A stretch of 64,000 bases of DNA from assembly GCF_003024195.1 (NCBI RefSeq), contig NZ_KZ679040.1:711164-775163 (forward strand). Direction: 5' to 3'. The notes beneath the pieces were generated by a model. That model did not search any database. It was not told the origin of the DNA and worked only from the letters and a program-made list of their open reading frames with translations. Positions 52,277 through 63,040 of this stretch are shown here, piece by piece (position 1 is the stretch's first letter; every line of letters begins with the position of its first letter). Made by a program: the position numbers and the translations under genes. Origin of the DNA: Streptomyces dioscori (GTDB lineage: Bacteria; Actinomycetota; Actinomycetes; Streptomycetales; Streptomycetaceae).

Positions 52277-53494
52277 ATGGCCGTCAGGACCGGGAGGGCC
52301 GGGAGCCAGGCCAGCTCCGGCGACCTGCTGGAGCTGGTGCGCAGCGGACGCGCCACCACCCGCGGCGCGTTGCAACAGGTCACCGGGTTGTCCCGGGCCA
52401 CCGTCGGACAGCGCCTCGACCGGCTCTTCCGGGCCGGCTGGCTGCGTGAGGGCGCCGCGGGCCCGGTGGACTCGCCGCTCGGCGGACGCCCCTCGGTGCG
52501 GCTGGAGTTCGACGACGCCCACGCCGTCGTCCTCGCCGCCGACCTCGACACCCGGCACGCACGCGCCGCCGTACTGTCCCTGACCGGTGAACTGCTGGCC
52601 GAGCACGCCGGTCCGCTGCTCGTCGAGGACGGCCCGGACGTGGTCCTCGGCGAGCTGGGCCGCTGGTTCGCCGAACTGCTGGAGAAGGCCGGGCACCGGG
52701 CGGCCGAGGTGTGCGGGATCGGGCTCGCCGTGCCGGGACCGGTGGACACCGACACGGGCCGGGTCGTCCAGCCGCCGATCATGCCCGGCTGGGACGGCTA
52801 CGACATAAGAGGCCGCCTGACGCGCGCCTTCACCGAGCACACGGGCGCCGGACCGGTCCCGGTCCTGGTCGACAACGACGCCAACCTCATGGCGTACGGG
52901 GAGCAGCGCACCGCCCACCCCGACTGCTCGGCCTTCGTCCTGGTGAAGGTCTCCACCGGTATCGGCGCGGGGGTGGTCGTCGGCGGCACGATCTTCCGGG
53001 GCATCGACGGCGGAGCCGGGGACATCGGGCACATCCGGGTCCCGGAGGGCGCCGACGCGCTGTGCCGGTGCGGGTCGTACGGCTGTCTCGCCGCCGTCGC
53101 CAGCGGGGGAGCCGTGGCCCGCAAACTGGCGGAGTCGGGGGTTCCGGCGGCGTCGGGTTCGGACGTGCGCGATCTGCTCACCTCGGGGCACCCCGGTGCG
53201 GCGGCGTTCGCACGGGAGGCGGGACGGCACGTCGGTGACGTCCTCGCCACGGTGGTGACCCTGCTCAACCCCGGCGTCCTGATGATCGCCGGGGATCTGG
53301 CCGGAACCGCCTTCCTCACCGGGGTGCGCGAACTGCTCTATCAGCGGGCCCTGCCCCGCTCCACCGCCCACCTGGACGTGGTCACGTCCCGGCTCGGCGA
53401 ACGGGCGGCCCTGGTCGGGGCCGGTGCGCTGGTCGTCGAGCACCTGTACGCGCCCGAGCGGATCGAGGAGCGCCTGCTCGCCCTGGGCGTGTGA
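52277..53494 (+). CDS. ROK-family transcriptional regulator/sugar kinase-like protein
   Basis: This ~405-aa protein has an N-terminal winged helix (LLELVRSGRATTRGALQQVTGLSRATVGQRLDRLF) and a C-terminal ROK domain. The latter has GIGLAVPGPVDTDTGRV, DNDANLMAYGE, the GAGDIGHIRV loop and the zinc motif CRCGSYGCL (C-x-C-G-x-x-G-C). ATG 52277 with GGGAGGAG is preferred; ATG 52250 is an alternative. It probably represses the adjacent glycoside hydrolase operon in response to a sugar or sugar phosphate. Confidence 0.9.
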   Translation: MAVRTGRAGSQASSGDLLELVRSGRATTRGALQQVTGLSRATVGQRLDRLFRAGWLREGAAGPVDSPLGGRPSVRLEFDDAHAVVLAADLDTRHARAAVLSLTGELLAEHAGPLLVEDGPDVVLGELGRWFAELLEKAGHRAAEVCGIGLAVPGPVDTDTGRVVQPPIMPGWDGYDIRGRLTRAFTEHTGAGPVPVLVDNDANLMAYGEQRTAHPDCSAFVLVKVSTGIGAGVVVGGTIFRGIDGGAGDIGHIRVPEGADALCRCGSYGCLAAVASGGAVARKLAESGVPAASGSDVRDLLTSGHPGAAAFAREAGRHVGDVLATVVTLLNPGVLMIAGDLAGTAFLTGVRELLYQRALPRSTAHLDVVTSRLGERAALVGAGALVVEHLYAPERIEERLLALGV

Positions 53495-53960
53495 GACGAC
53501 GGGCGCGCCGAGGGGCCGGCGGGCCGTGCGGGGCGCCCGCGCGAGGTGATGTGACGGTGGTGTTTCCGGTCGGGGAACGCGTCCGCATGATGAAATCCGG
53601 GCGCCGAAAACGGCGTGATTCTCGCCACGCATGATCGATGTTTCGCTCAGATGAGCGGATCTTGGGTGGCTGCACTTCTCCAAAGGGTGGCACTCAGTGC
53701 CACCCTTTGATCATTGACGACGTGAACTCAGACGTGCCGGAAGCCGCTCAGGTGAGCGCGATGTCGGGTCTGTGAGCGCCCGCGCCTTCAAGAAGTGAAC
53801 GCTGTAGGCCCCAACGGCTTACCATCCCTTGACTTTCGATCTGGTGGCGGACGAGTGGTTACAGCCGTATGACGCGCAAGTGGACGTACCCAGACGCCTT
53901 CGATCTGGGTATGTTCCCCGTCGTCAGGGCAGCCACCGCGTCGTCGAGGAGTCGAGACCC
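53495..53960. other. 466-nt gap between ROK and ppdK genes
   Basis: No gene is seen. It holds the palindrome at 53681-53709, a 10-bp direct repeat TTCGATCTGG (53835-53844 and 53899-53908), a short inverted repeat CCCAG-N11-CTGGG (53889-53909), and TATGTT at 53910-53915, a possible -10 of ppdK. Confidence 0.55.
53681..53709. promoter_or_regulatory. Perfect 14-bp palindrome upstream of ppdK
   Basis: CAAAGGGTGGCACT (53681-53694), centre C, AGTGCCACCCTTTG (53696-53709). It could be the ROK-gene terminator (no U-tract) or an operator for ppdK. The very short centre is awkward for an RNA hairpin loop and favours a protein-binding site. Confidence 0.5.
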
Positions 53961-56735
<2,775 letters not shown>

Positions 56736-56806
56736 GCCCACGGGGCTCCGGGCCCGCCATCCGCCACCCACCCTCACCGGCGGCGGACGGACCCGGTGCA
56801 CGAAAA

Positions 56807-56845
56807 CGAAGAGGCGGCACCCTGTGCGGGGGTGCCGCCTCTTCG
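56807..56845. terminator. 16-bp perfect hairpin after ppdK
   Basis: Left arm 56807-56822 (CGAAGAGGCGGCACCC), loop TGTGCGG, right arm 56830-56845. It is preceded by GAAAA, so read on the minus strand it ends with a short T-run. It lies 72 nt after the ppdK stop. The remaining 56846-57157 holds no gene; it is the presumed promoter of the next gene. Confidence 0.75.
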
Positions 56846-57157
56846 GCATGGTCCGCGCAGATTGAGGATCCGTCGTCGGCCAGGTGCACCTGTGCGCGGT
56901 GACGGTGCGCGCCGTTGGTGTTCCGGTGCGGCCACTTCATCGCGCCGGGGGTGGCAGGTCCGTACGAACCGTCTATGTCCGGTCCCGCCTCGTAGCATTT
57001 GTTCCGGTTGTGTATTCCCGGCCGAATGGCACTCGCTTCGGTAACCTCACGGGCAGGTCGTCGAGGGTCATGTACCCAGTCATTACTGGGCAGTTGACCT
57101 CGGGGTTTCGTGGTAGCGTCCTGGTTCGGAGGGACAGTGCAACCTGAAAGGGAAATC

Positions 57158-57766
57158 GTGAACACGGAGAAGATTGCCGCTCGCCGCCTCTCGCTGGAAG
57201 AGGTGACGAAGCTCGGCGTGAAGGACAGGCTCTTCGTTTCCGCCGACACGGCAGAACTCAAGATTCCCGACTGCTATGTCTCTGCCTTTCTGACCAAGTC
57301 CGGTGAGGATTTCGAGGGCGGCTCGATCACGGCGCGAACCGTATTCCAGGAAGAGGTTTCCTGCCTTCCCGACGACGAGAATGAAGCCGGAATCTACGTG
57401 GCCGACGAAAAGGGCCCGGTGACCATCGAGGTCCTCCAGTCCGCCGGCGTCGTGCTGGACCTGGCGCTCTTCGTCCCTGGTGGGGACAAGGGAGCCCTCA
57501 CGGCTCTCTACGCAGCGGCCCGGCAGGCGTTCGGCGCCGACGTCGTGCAGATCTGGCGCCAGGGCCTCAAGGAGGTTCCCGACGTGAAGGTCGACATCTT
57601 CGAGGAGCAGATTCCCCGGGGACGCAAGGGTGGCGACAGCCCCAAGCGTGACCGTCGCGCGATCGACACCTACCCCACCCGTGCGGACTTCATCGAGTTC
57701 TCCGACGGGTGGAAGCCGGTCGTCGAGATCCACCGCCCGATTGTGGACGACACCCCGACCATCTGA
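57158..57766 (+). CDS. Hypothetical protein, unrecognised
   Basis: This 202-aa protein starts at GTG 57158 with AAAGGGAAA upstream. There is no signal peptide or membrane helix. The N-terminal helix (ARRLSLEEVTKLGV) is followed by strand-rich acidic sequence (EDFEGGSITARTVFQEEVSC, GPVTIEVLQSAGVVLDLALF). The C-terminus is basic then acidic (RGRKGGDSPKRDRR). Codon third positions are slightly less GC-biased than those of its neighbours. I cannot assign a family. It stands alone between ppdK and the excalibur gene. Confidence 0.75.
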   Translation: MNTEKIAARRLSLEEVTKLGVKDRLFVSADTAELKIPDCYVSAFLTKSGEDFEGGSITARTVFQEEVSCLPDDENEAGIYVADEKGPVTIEVLQSAGVVLDLALFVPGGDKGALTALYAAARQAFGADVVQIWRQGLKEVPDVKVDIFEEQIPRGRKGGDSPKRDRRAIDTYPTRADFIEFSDGWKPVVEIHRPIVDDTPTI

Positions 57767-57813
57767 GTTTCCTCACGCCGTTCGGTCGCGGGGCGCGGCT
57801 GTGCGCCCGTGTG

Positions 57814-58263
57814 TCAGTCGGCGTGGCGTCGCCTGCGCAGGGCGAACAGGACCCCGCCGCCGGCCAGGAGCACGGCAGCGCCGCCGGCCGCGATGTACGG
57901 GGTGGCGCCGCTGCCCCCGGTCTCCGCCAGGTCGGTGTTCTGCCGCCCGGTGCCCGTGCCCTCGCCCGTGGCGTCCTGGGCACCCTTGTCGTCCGTGCTC
58001 TTGCCGTCCGTGTCCTTGCCCTGGTCGCTCGCGGGGACGAAGTCGGACGGCGGCTGGTCGCAGCCGATGCCGTCCTTGTCGCGGTCCAGGTGCTCGCCGT
58101 AGTGGTCGTCGCCCTTGACGATGTTCGAGTACCCGTTCTCGTACGCCTCGGTGCAGTTCTTGAACGGGTGCAGGCCGTCGTGGGCCTCGGCGGTGGTGAC
58201 GGAAACGGCGGCCAGGGCCAGCGCGGCGACGGCCACGGAGGCGGACTTGCGGAACAGGTTCAC
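57814..58263 (-). CDS. Excalibur calcium-binding domain cell-wall protein with LPXTG-like anchor
   Basis: This 149-aa secreted protein has a signal peptide (residues 1-27, ending TAEAH). An excalibur domain follows (NCTEAYENGYSNIVKGDDHYG, then LDRDKDGIGCDQPP) whose DxDxDGxxC loop binds calcium. A Thr/Asp/Gly-rich stalk leads to the sorting signal LAETG, a hydrophobic helix and RRRRH tail for sortase class E-type anchoring. GTG 58263 start. The surface location and small size suggest a cell-envelope structural role. Confidence 0.87.
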   Translation of the reverse strand: MNLFRKSASVAVAALALAAVSVTTAEAHDGLHPFKNCTEAYENGYSNIVKGDDHYGEHLDRDKDGIGCDQPPSDFVPASDQGKDTDGKSTDDKGAQDATGEGTGTGRQNTDLAETGGSGATPYIAAGGAAVLLAGGGVLFALRRRRHAD

Positions 58264-58299
58264 CGTGAGCCCCCAGATATCTGTCGATATCCGTATGCA

Positions 58300-58317
58300 T
58301 GATCACGAGGGTGATCA
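58300..58317. promoter_or_regulatory. Inverted repeat upstream of the excalibur gene
   Basis: TGATCAC (58300-58306), GAGG, GTGATCA (58311-58317): a perfect 7-bp inverted repeat 37 nt upstream of the start, next to two GATATC palindromes (58276-58281 and 58286-58291). It is a candidate regulator site. Confidence 0.4.
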
Positions 58318-58456
58318 GTCGGATGTGAGGTGACGAAAGTATGAGAGGGGCTCTCGGTGCCACGGCGGAATGACGGACCCGTGATGCGAACGTGACGTGA
58401 CCGGACGGTAGCTCTCCGCTCACGGGTCCGTCGTCCGTACACCGGACGGCCCGGGG

Positions 58457-59623
58457 TCACGCGCGGAACGGACCCCGCACCTCGTACGTGATGCCACCGG
58501 ACGAACTGCCACTGGTGCCGCGCTGACTGGAGAAGTAGAGACGGGTGCCGTCGGGGGAGAAGGCGGGGCCGGTGATCTCCGAGCCCGACTGCCCGTCGAC
58601 GCGCAGGAACGGGGCGATCACGTCGTCGGGCGTGATCACGCAGATCTCCATGTTGCCGCCGTCCTCGGCGACGAACAGGTCGCCGGAGGCGGTGCCGGTG
58701 ATGTTGTCGACGCCGGTCAGCGGGGCGGTGCCGGAGGTGACGAGCGAGTCGTCGTAGGCCAGCTCGTAGGTGTTGGCGCTCAGGTTGAGCTGCCAGACAC
58801 GGTTGTCGCCCTTGGTGGTGAACCAGACCGTGTCGTCGGCGTAGTGGCAGCCCTCGCCACCGTTGAACTTCTTCGACCCCGACACCTGCGTACGGGTCGT
58901 GGTGGGGGAGCCGTCCGGGTCGGGCACGTTCGCCCAGGTGAAGGAACCGGAGGTGGCCGTTCCGGCGACCAGGACCTGCAGGGTGCCGGCGGAGAGGCCG
59001 CCGCTGCCCCAGGTCGTCGGCACGAACCGGTACAGACAGCCGTTCGTCTCGTCCTCGGTCAGATACACCACCTTGCGCACCGGGTCGGCCGCGGCCGCCT
59101 CGTGCTTGAAACGGCCCATGGCGTCCCGGCGCACCGCGGCGTTCACGCCCCACGGGTCGGTCTCGTAGACATACCCCAGCGACACCTCCTCGCAGGACAG
59201 CCAGGTGTTCCACGGCGTCCTGCCGCCCGCGCAGTTCTGCCGGGTGCCGGACAGGATGCGGTACGCGCCCGTGATCGCGCCCGCCGACGAGAACTTCACC
59301 GCGCTCGTGCCGCCGGACGGGTTGATCTCCGAGTTCGAGACGTAGATCCACCCCGTGCCGTCGGCGTAACAGGCCCCGCCGTCGGGGGCGCTGTGCCAGG
59401 TGTACGAGGTACCGGTGACCGGCTGGCCCGATCTGGCGATCACCCGGCTGGTGAAGCCGCTCGGCAGCCTGACGCCGTTCGCGTCCGGCGAGCCGAGCGC
59501 TCCGTACGGGCCGGTGCCTGGCTGGGCGGGTGCGGCGTAGGCGGCGCCGCGCCACAGGGTTCCGCCGAGGACGGCCGATGATCCGCCGAGTACGGCCGCG
59601 CGCAGGAGAGTACGACGTTCCAC
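58457..59623 (-). CDS. Tat-exported PhoX-like (DUF839) beta-propeller protein
   Basis: This 388-aa secreted protein has a twin-arginine signal (MERRTLLRAAVLGGSSAVLGG, cleaved near AYAAPA). The body is propeller-like with DUF839/PhoX landmarks: PWNTWLSCEEVSLGYVYE, GRFKHEAAAADPVRKVVYLTEDE, GGEGCHYADDTVWFTTK and EDGGNMEICVI. PhoX alkaline phosphatases use Ca/Fe and such Cys/Glu segments. This protein is shorter than classical PhoX (~600+ aa) and may be a different hydrolase of the family. GTG 59621-59623 start. Confidence 0.82.
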   Translation of the reverse strand: MERRTLLRAAVLGGSSAVLGGTLWRGAAYAAPAQPGTGPYGALGSPDANGVRLPSGFTSRVIARSGQPVTGTSYTWHSAPDGGACYADGTGWIYVSNSEINPSGGTSAVKFSSAGAITGAYRILSGTRQNCAGGRTPWNTWLSCEEVSLGYVYETDPWGVNAAVRRDAMGRFKHEAAAADPVRKVVYLTEDETNGCLYRFVPTTWGSGGLSAGTLQVLVAGTATSGSFTWANVPDPDGSPTTTRTQVSGSKKFNGGEGCHYADDTVWFTTKGDNRVWQLNLSANTYELAYDDSLVTSGTAPLTGVDNITGTASGDLFVAEDGGNMEICVITPDDVIAPFLRVDGQSGSEITGPAFSPDGTRLYFSSQRGTSGSSSGGITYEVRGPFRA

Positions 59624-60017
59624 TGTCGCTCCAAGGGTGCGGAGGCTGTCCCGTCCGCAGGTTGGGGACGGGGTCGCGCACGCCGGATCCTAAGAGCACG
59701 GGGTGGCCGCGCCGTGGCCACGCGGTGACATGCACGCGTCACGTCGCGCATACGTCTGCGGCCCCGGTGGGGGTTGCCCGCGCCGTTCCCCGCACCCCTT
59801 CGAGGCGGGGCTGCGCCCCATCCCGTTCGTCGTCTGCGGGTCCGGTGGGGGCTTGTCGCGCAGTTCCCCGCGCCCCTAAAAGCGGGGCTGCGCCCCAGCT
59901 TTTGCCCTTAAGGGGCGCGGGGAACTGCGCGGGCAACCCCCACCGGACCCGCAGTCAAAGACGGTGGGACAGTCGGGTTTTTCAGGGGCGCGGGGAACTG
60001 CGCAGGCAAAAGCAGCG
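59624..60017. repeat. Dispersed palindromic elements between PhoX-like and nirD genes
   Basis: Four copies are seen: two in one orientation (near 59779 and 59855) and two inverted (near 59910 and 59982). The ~59855-59930 pair encloses AAAGCGGGGCTGCGCCCCAGC, as at 23720-23790 and 26774-26815, so whole composite units recur. No gene is visible. Confidence 0.8.
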
Positions 60018-60377
60018 TCAGTGTGCCCGCACCTCGTACGTCGTCACCCGCACCGCGTCGTCGTCCAGGCATGCCCCCGACGCCAGGTCGAAGCGTTGTT
60101 TCAGGAGGGGCGACGCCACGAACGGCCGACCCTGGTGGGAGCCGGTGAGCCCGCGGGACAGCACCGCCGCCCCCGAGAACGGATCACGGTTGTCGATCGC
60201 GTACATCCGACCCGTACGGTCCAGGAAGAGCGCCACCTGCCGCCCGTCCGGCAGCAGCGCGGCCACCCCCCGCCCGGGGATCAGCACGGACAGGTCGCAC
60301 ACGGCGAACCAGTTGTCGTCGGGTCCGGCCAGCCGGAGCTGGACCGTGAGCGTCGTGGTCTCGGGTGCGAGCGTCAT
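60018..60377 (-). CDS. nirD: Nitrite reductase (NADH) small subunit NirD
   Basis: This 119-aa Rieske-fold-like protein has the NirD pattern (WFAVCDLSVLIPGRGVAALL, then QVALFLDRTGRMYAIDNRDPFSGAAVLSRGL). Rieske Cys/His ligands are absent, as is usual for NirD. It is the small subunit of assimilatory nitrite reductase. ATG 60375-60377 overlaps the nirB stop (ATGA), so the subunits are co-translated. Confidence 0.93.
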   Translation of the reverse strand: MTLAPETTTLTVQLRLAGPDDNWFAVCDLSVLIPGRGVAALLPDGRQVALFLDRTGRMYAIDNRDPFSGAAVLSRGLTGSHQGRPFVASPLLKQRFDLASGACLDDDAVRVTTYEVRAH

Positions 60378-63040
60378 CGCTGGGCGCTTCCTTCCAGAGG
60401 ACGGGTACCGATCGTCAGCAGCGGCAGATCGGGCTTGATCTGGTCGCGCTCGGGAACGAACCCGACGACCGGGTCGGGCGTGTCCGGCGCGTTCACGAAG
60501 GAGACGAAGCGGGACAGCTTCTCCGGGTCGTTGATGGTCTCGGCCCACTCGTCGCGATAGGCGGCGACATGCGCCGTCATCAGCGACTCCAGCTCCTCGC
60601 AGATGCCGAGCGAGTCGTCCACCACGACGTCACGGACGTGGTCGAGGCCGCCGGGAATCCGCTCCAGCCAGGTCGAGGTGCGCTCCAGCCGGTCGGCCGT
60701 ACGGATGTAGAACATCAGGAACCGGTCGATCAGGCGGATCAGCTCGGCGTCGGAGAGGTCCTGGGCGAGCAGGTCGGCGTGACGCGGAGTCGCTCCGCCG
60801 TTGCCGCCGACGTACAGGTTCCAGCCGGCGGCCGTGGCGATGATGCCGAAGTCCTTCGACTGGGCCTCGGCGCACTCGCGGGCGCACCCGGACACCGCCG
60901 ACTTGAGCTTGTGGGGCGACCGCAGACCCCGGTAGCGCAGCTCCAGGTCGATGGCCATGCGCACCGAGTCCTGGACGCCGTAACGGCACCAGGTCTGCCC
61001 GACGCACGATTTGACCGTCCGCAGCGACTTCCCGTACGCGTGCCCGGACTCGAAGCCCGCGTCCACCAACCGCGCCCAAATCAAAGGCAGTTGCTCGACG
61101 CGCGCGCCGAACATGTCGATCCGCTGACCGCCCGTGATCTTCGTGTAGAGGCCGAAGTCGCGGGCCACCTCACCGATCACGATGAGCTTCTCGGGCGTGA
61201 TCTCGCCGCCGGGGATGCGCGGCACGATCGAGTACGAGCCGTTCTTCTGCAGATTGGCCAGGAAGTGGTCGTTGGTGTCCTGGAGGGCGGCCTGCTCACC
61301 GCCGAGGACGTACCCCTCGGCGCCGATCGTGGGCGCGAGCGACGCGACGATCGAGCCGACGGTGGGCTTGCAGACCTCGCACCCGTCCCCGCCGCGCGCG
61401 TCCTCGCGGCCGTACCGGTCGAGGAGTTGCTGGTACGAGGAGATGCGCAGGGCGAGGACGATCTCATACAGCTCCTCGCGGGTCTGGGAGAAGCAGCCGC
61501 ACAGGCCCTTGTCGACCTCGACGCCGCTCGCCTCCAGTTCGGAGGTGACGAGCTGGCCGAGCACCTTGACGCAACTGCCGCACCCGGTACCGGCCTTGGT
61601 GCACTTCTTGACCTCGGGGACCGTCGTGTAGGAGTGCTCGGTGACGGCACCCCGGATCGCGCCCTTGGTGACGTTGTGGCAGGAGCAGATGATCGCCTCG
61701 TCCGGCAGCGAGGACGGGCCGAGCTGGACGGGAGCGCCCGCGCCGGCCGGGAGGACCAGCTGCTCGGGTGCGATCGGCGGCACCGAACCGGTGAACGCCC
61801 GCAGCGTCCCGTACGCGTCCGCGTCGCCGACCAGGATGCCGCCGAGCAGTTCCCCGCCCGGCCCGATGACCAGCTTCTTGTACGTGCCCGAGCGGGAGTC
61901 CGCGTAGACGACGTCGAGGCAGTCGGCGGCGGCGCCGTGCGCGTCACCGAAGGAGGCGACGTCGACACCGAGGAGCTTCAGCTTGGTGGAGAGGTCGGCG
62001 CCGGTGAAGGAGGCCGCCTCGGCGGTGCCGGTGAGGGCGCTCTCGTCACCGGCGGCCGTTGCGTCGGCGGTCGCCGCGGCAGCGATCGTGGTGGCCGCCG
62101 TCTCCGCCATCTCGTAGCCGGGCGCCACCAGGCCGTACACCCGGCCGTCCGAGGCCAGCGCGCACTCGCCGATCGCGAAGACCCGCGGGTCGGAGACGGT
62201 CCGGCACTGGTCGTCGACGCTGATGCCGCCGCGCTCGCCCACGGTGAGTCCGCAGTCGCGGGCGAGCTGGTCACGGGGGCGTACCCCGGCCGAGAACACC
62301 ACCAGGTCGGTGGCGACCGTCGAGCCGTCGGAGAGCTTCATGCCGGTCACGGCGCCGTCGTCGCCGGTGACGACCTCCTGCGTACCCGTGCCGGTGTGGA
62401 CCGTGAGGCCCATGTTCTCGATGGTCCGGAGCAGGGCCGCGCCGCCGCCCTCGTCGACCTGGACGGGCATCAGCCGGGGTGCGAACTCCACGATGTGCGT
62501 GGCCAGTCCGAGCCCTTTCAGCGCTCCGGCGGCCTCAAGTCCGAGCAGCCCGCCGCCGACCACCGCGCCCGTCGTCGCCCGCGCCTTCGCGTACTCCTCG
62601 ATGGCGAGCAGGTCCTCGATCGTGCGGTAGACGAAGCAGCCCTCGGCGTCCTTGCCCGGCACGGGCGGCACGAAGGGGAACGAGCCGGTGGCGAGGACCA
62701 GCGTGTCGTAGCCGACGACGAGACCCGAGCGGGCGGTGACCTTGCGGGCGGCCCGGTCGACGGTCTCGGCCGGGTCGCCGAGGTGCAGCTCGATCCCGTG
62801 CTCCGCGATGAACTCCAGGTCCGTCACGGACAGTTCCTCGGGTGTGCGGCCCGAGAAGTACGAGGTGAGCTGTACGCGGTCGTACGCGGGACGCGGCTCC
62901 TCGCACAGCACGACCACCCGGTGCGTGGCGGTCAGGCCGCGCTCGGCCAGCGCTTCGAGGAAGCGCTGGCCGACCATGCCGTGGCCGACGAGCACGATCG
63001 TGGGGCGGGCGCCAGTTCCCACCGGTGCGGTCGTGGACAT
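60374..63040 (-). CDS. nirB: Nitrite reductase (NADH) large subunit NirB
   Basis: This 888-aa subunit reduces nitrite to ammonium with NADH. It has FAD/NAD domains (VGHGMVGQRFLEAL; GGGLLGLEAAGAL; FAIGECALASDG), a BFD-like 2Fe-2S domain (CSCHNVTKGAI ... CTKAGTGCGSC) and the C-terminal siroheme/4Fe-4S reductase with CVGQTWCRYG and CARECAEAQSKDFG. Domain order and length are normal. The ATG overlaps the stop of the upstream oxidoreductase gene (TGATG). Confidence 0.96.
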   Translation of the reverse strand: MSTTAPVGTGARPTIVLVGHGMVGQRFLEALAERGLTATHRVVVLCEEPRPAYDRVQLTSYFSGRTPEELSVTDLEFIAEHGIELHLGDPAETVDRAARKVTARSGLVVGYDTLVLATGSFPFVPPVPGKDAEGCFVYRTIEDLLAIEEYAKARATTGAVVGGGLLGLEAAGALKGLGLATHIVEFAPRLMPVQVDEGGGAALLRTIENMGLTVHTGTGTQEVVTGDDGAVTGMKLSDGSTVATDLVVFSAGVRPRDQLARDCGLTVGERGGISVDDQCRTVSDPRVFAIGECALASDGRVYGLVAPGYEMAETAATTIAAAATADATAAGDESALTGTAEAASFTGADLSTKLKLLGVDVASFGDAHGAAADCLDVVYADSRSGTYKKLVIGPGGELLGGILVGDADAYGTLRAFTGSVPPIAPEQLVLPAGAGAPVQLGPSSLPDEAIICSCHNVTKGAIRGAVTEHSYTTVPEVKKCTKAGTGCGSCVKVLGQLVTSELEASGVEVDKGLCGCFSQTREELYEIVLALRISSYQQLLDRYGREDARGGDGCEVCKPTVGSIVASLAPTIGAEGYVLGGEQAALQDTNDHFLANLQKNGSYSIVPRIPGGEITPEKLIVIGEVARDFGLYTKITGGQRIDMFGARVEQLPLIWARLVDAGFESGHAYGKSLRTVKSCVGQTWCRYGVQDSVRMAIDLELRYRGLRSPHKLKSAVSGCARECAEAQSKDFGIIATAAGWNLYVGGNGGATPRHADLLAQDLSDAELIRLIDRFLMFYIRTADRLERTSTWLERIPGGLDHVRDVVVDDSLGICEELESLMTAHVAAYRDEWAETINDPEKLSRFVSFVNAPDTPDPVVGFVPERDQIKPDLPLLTIGTRPLEGSAQR

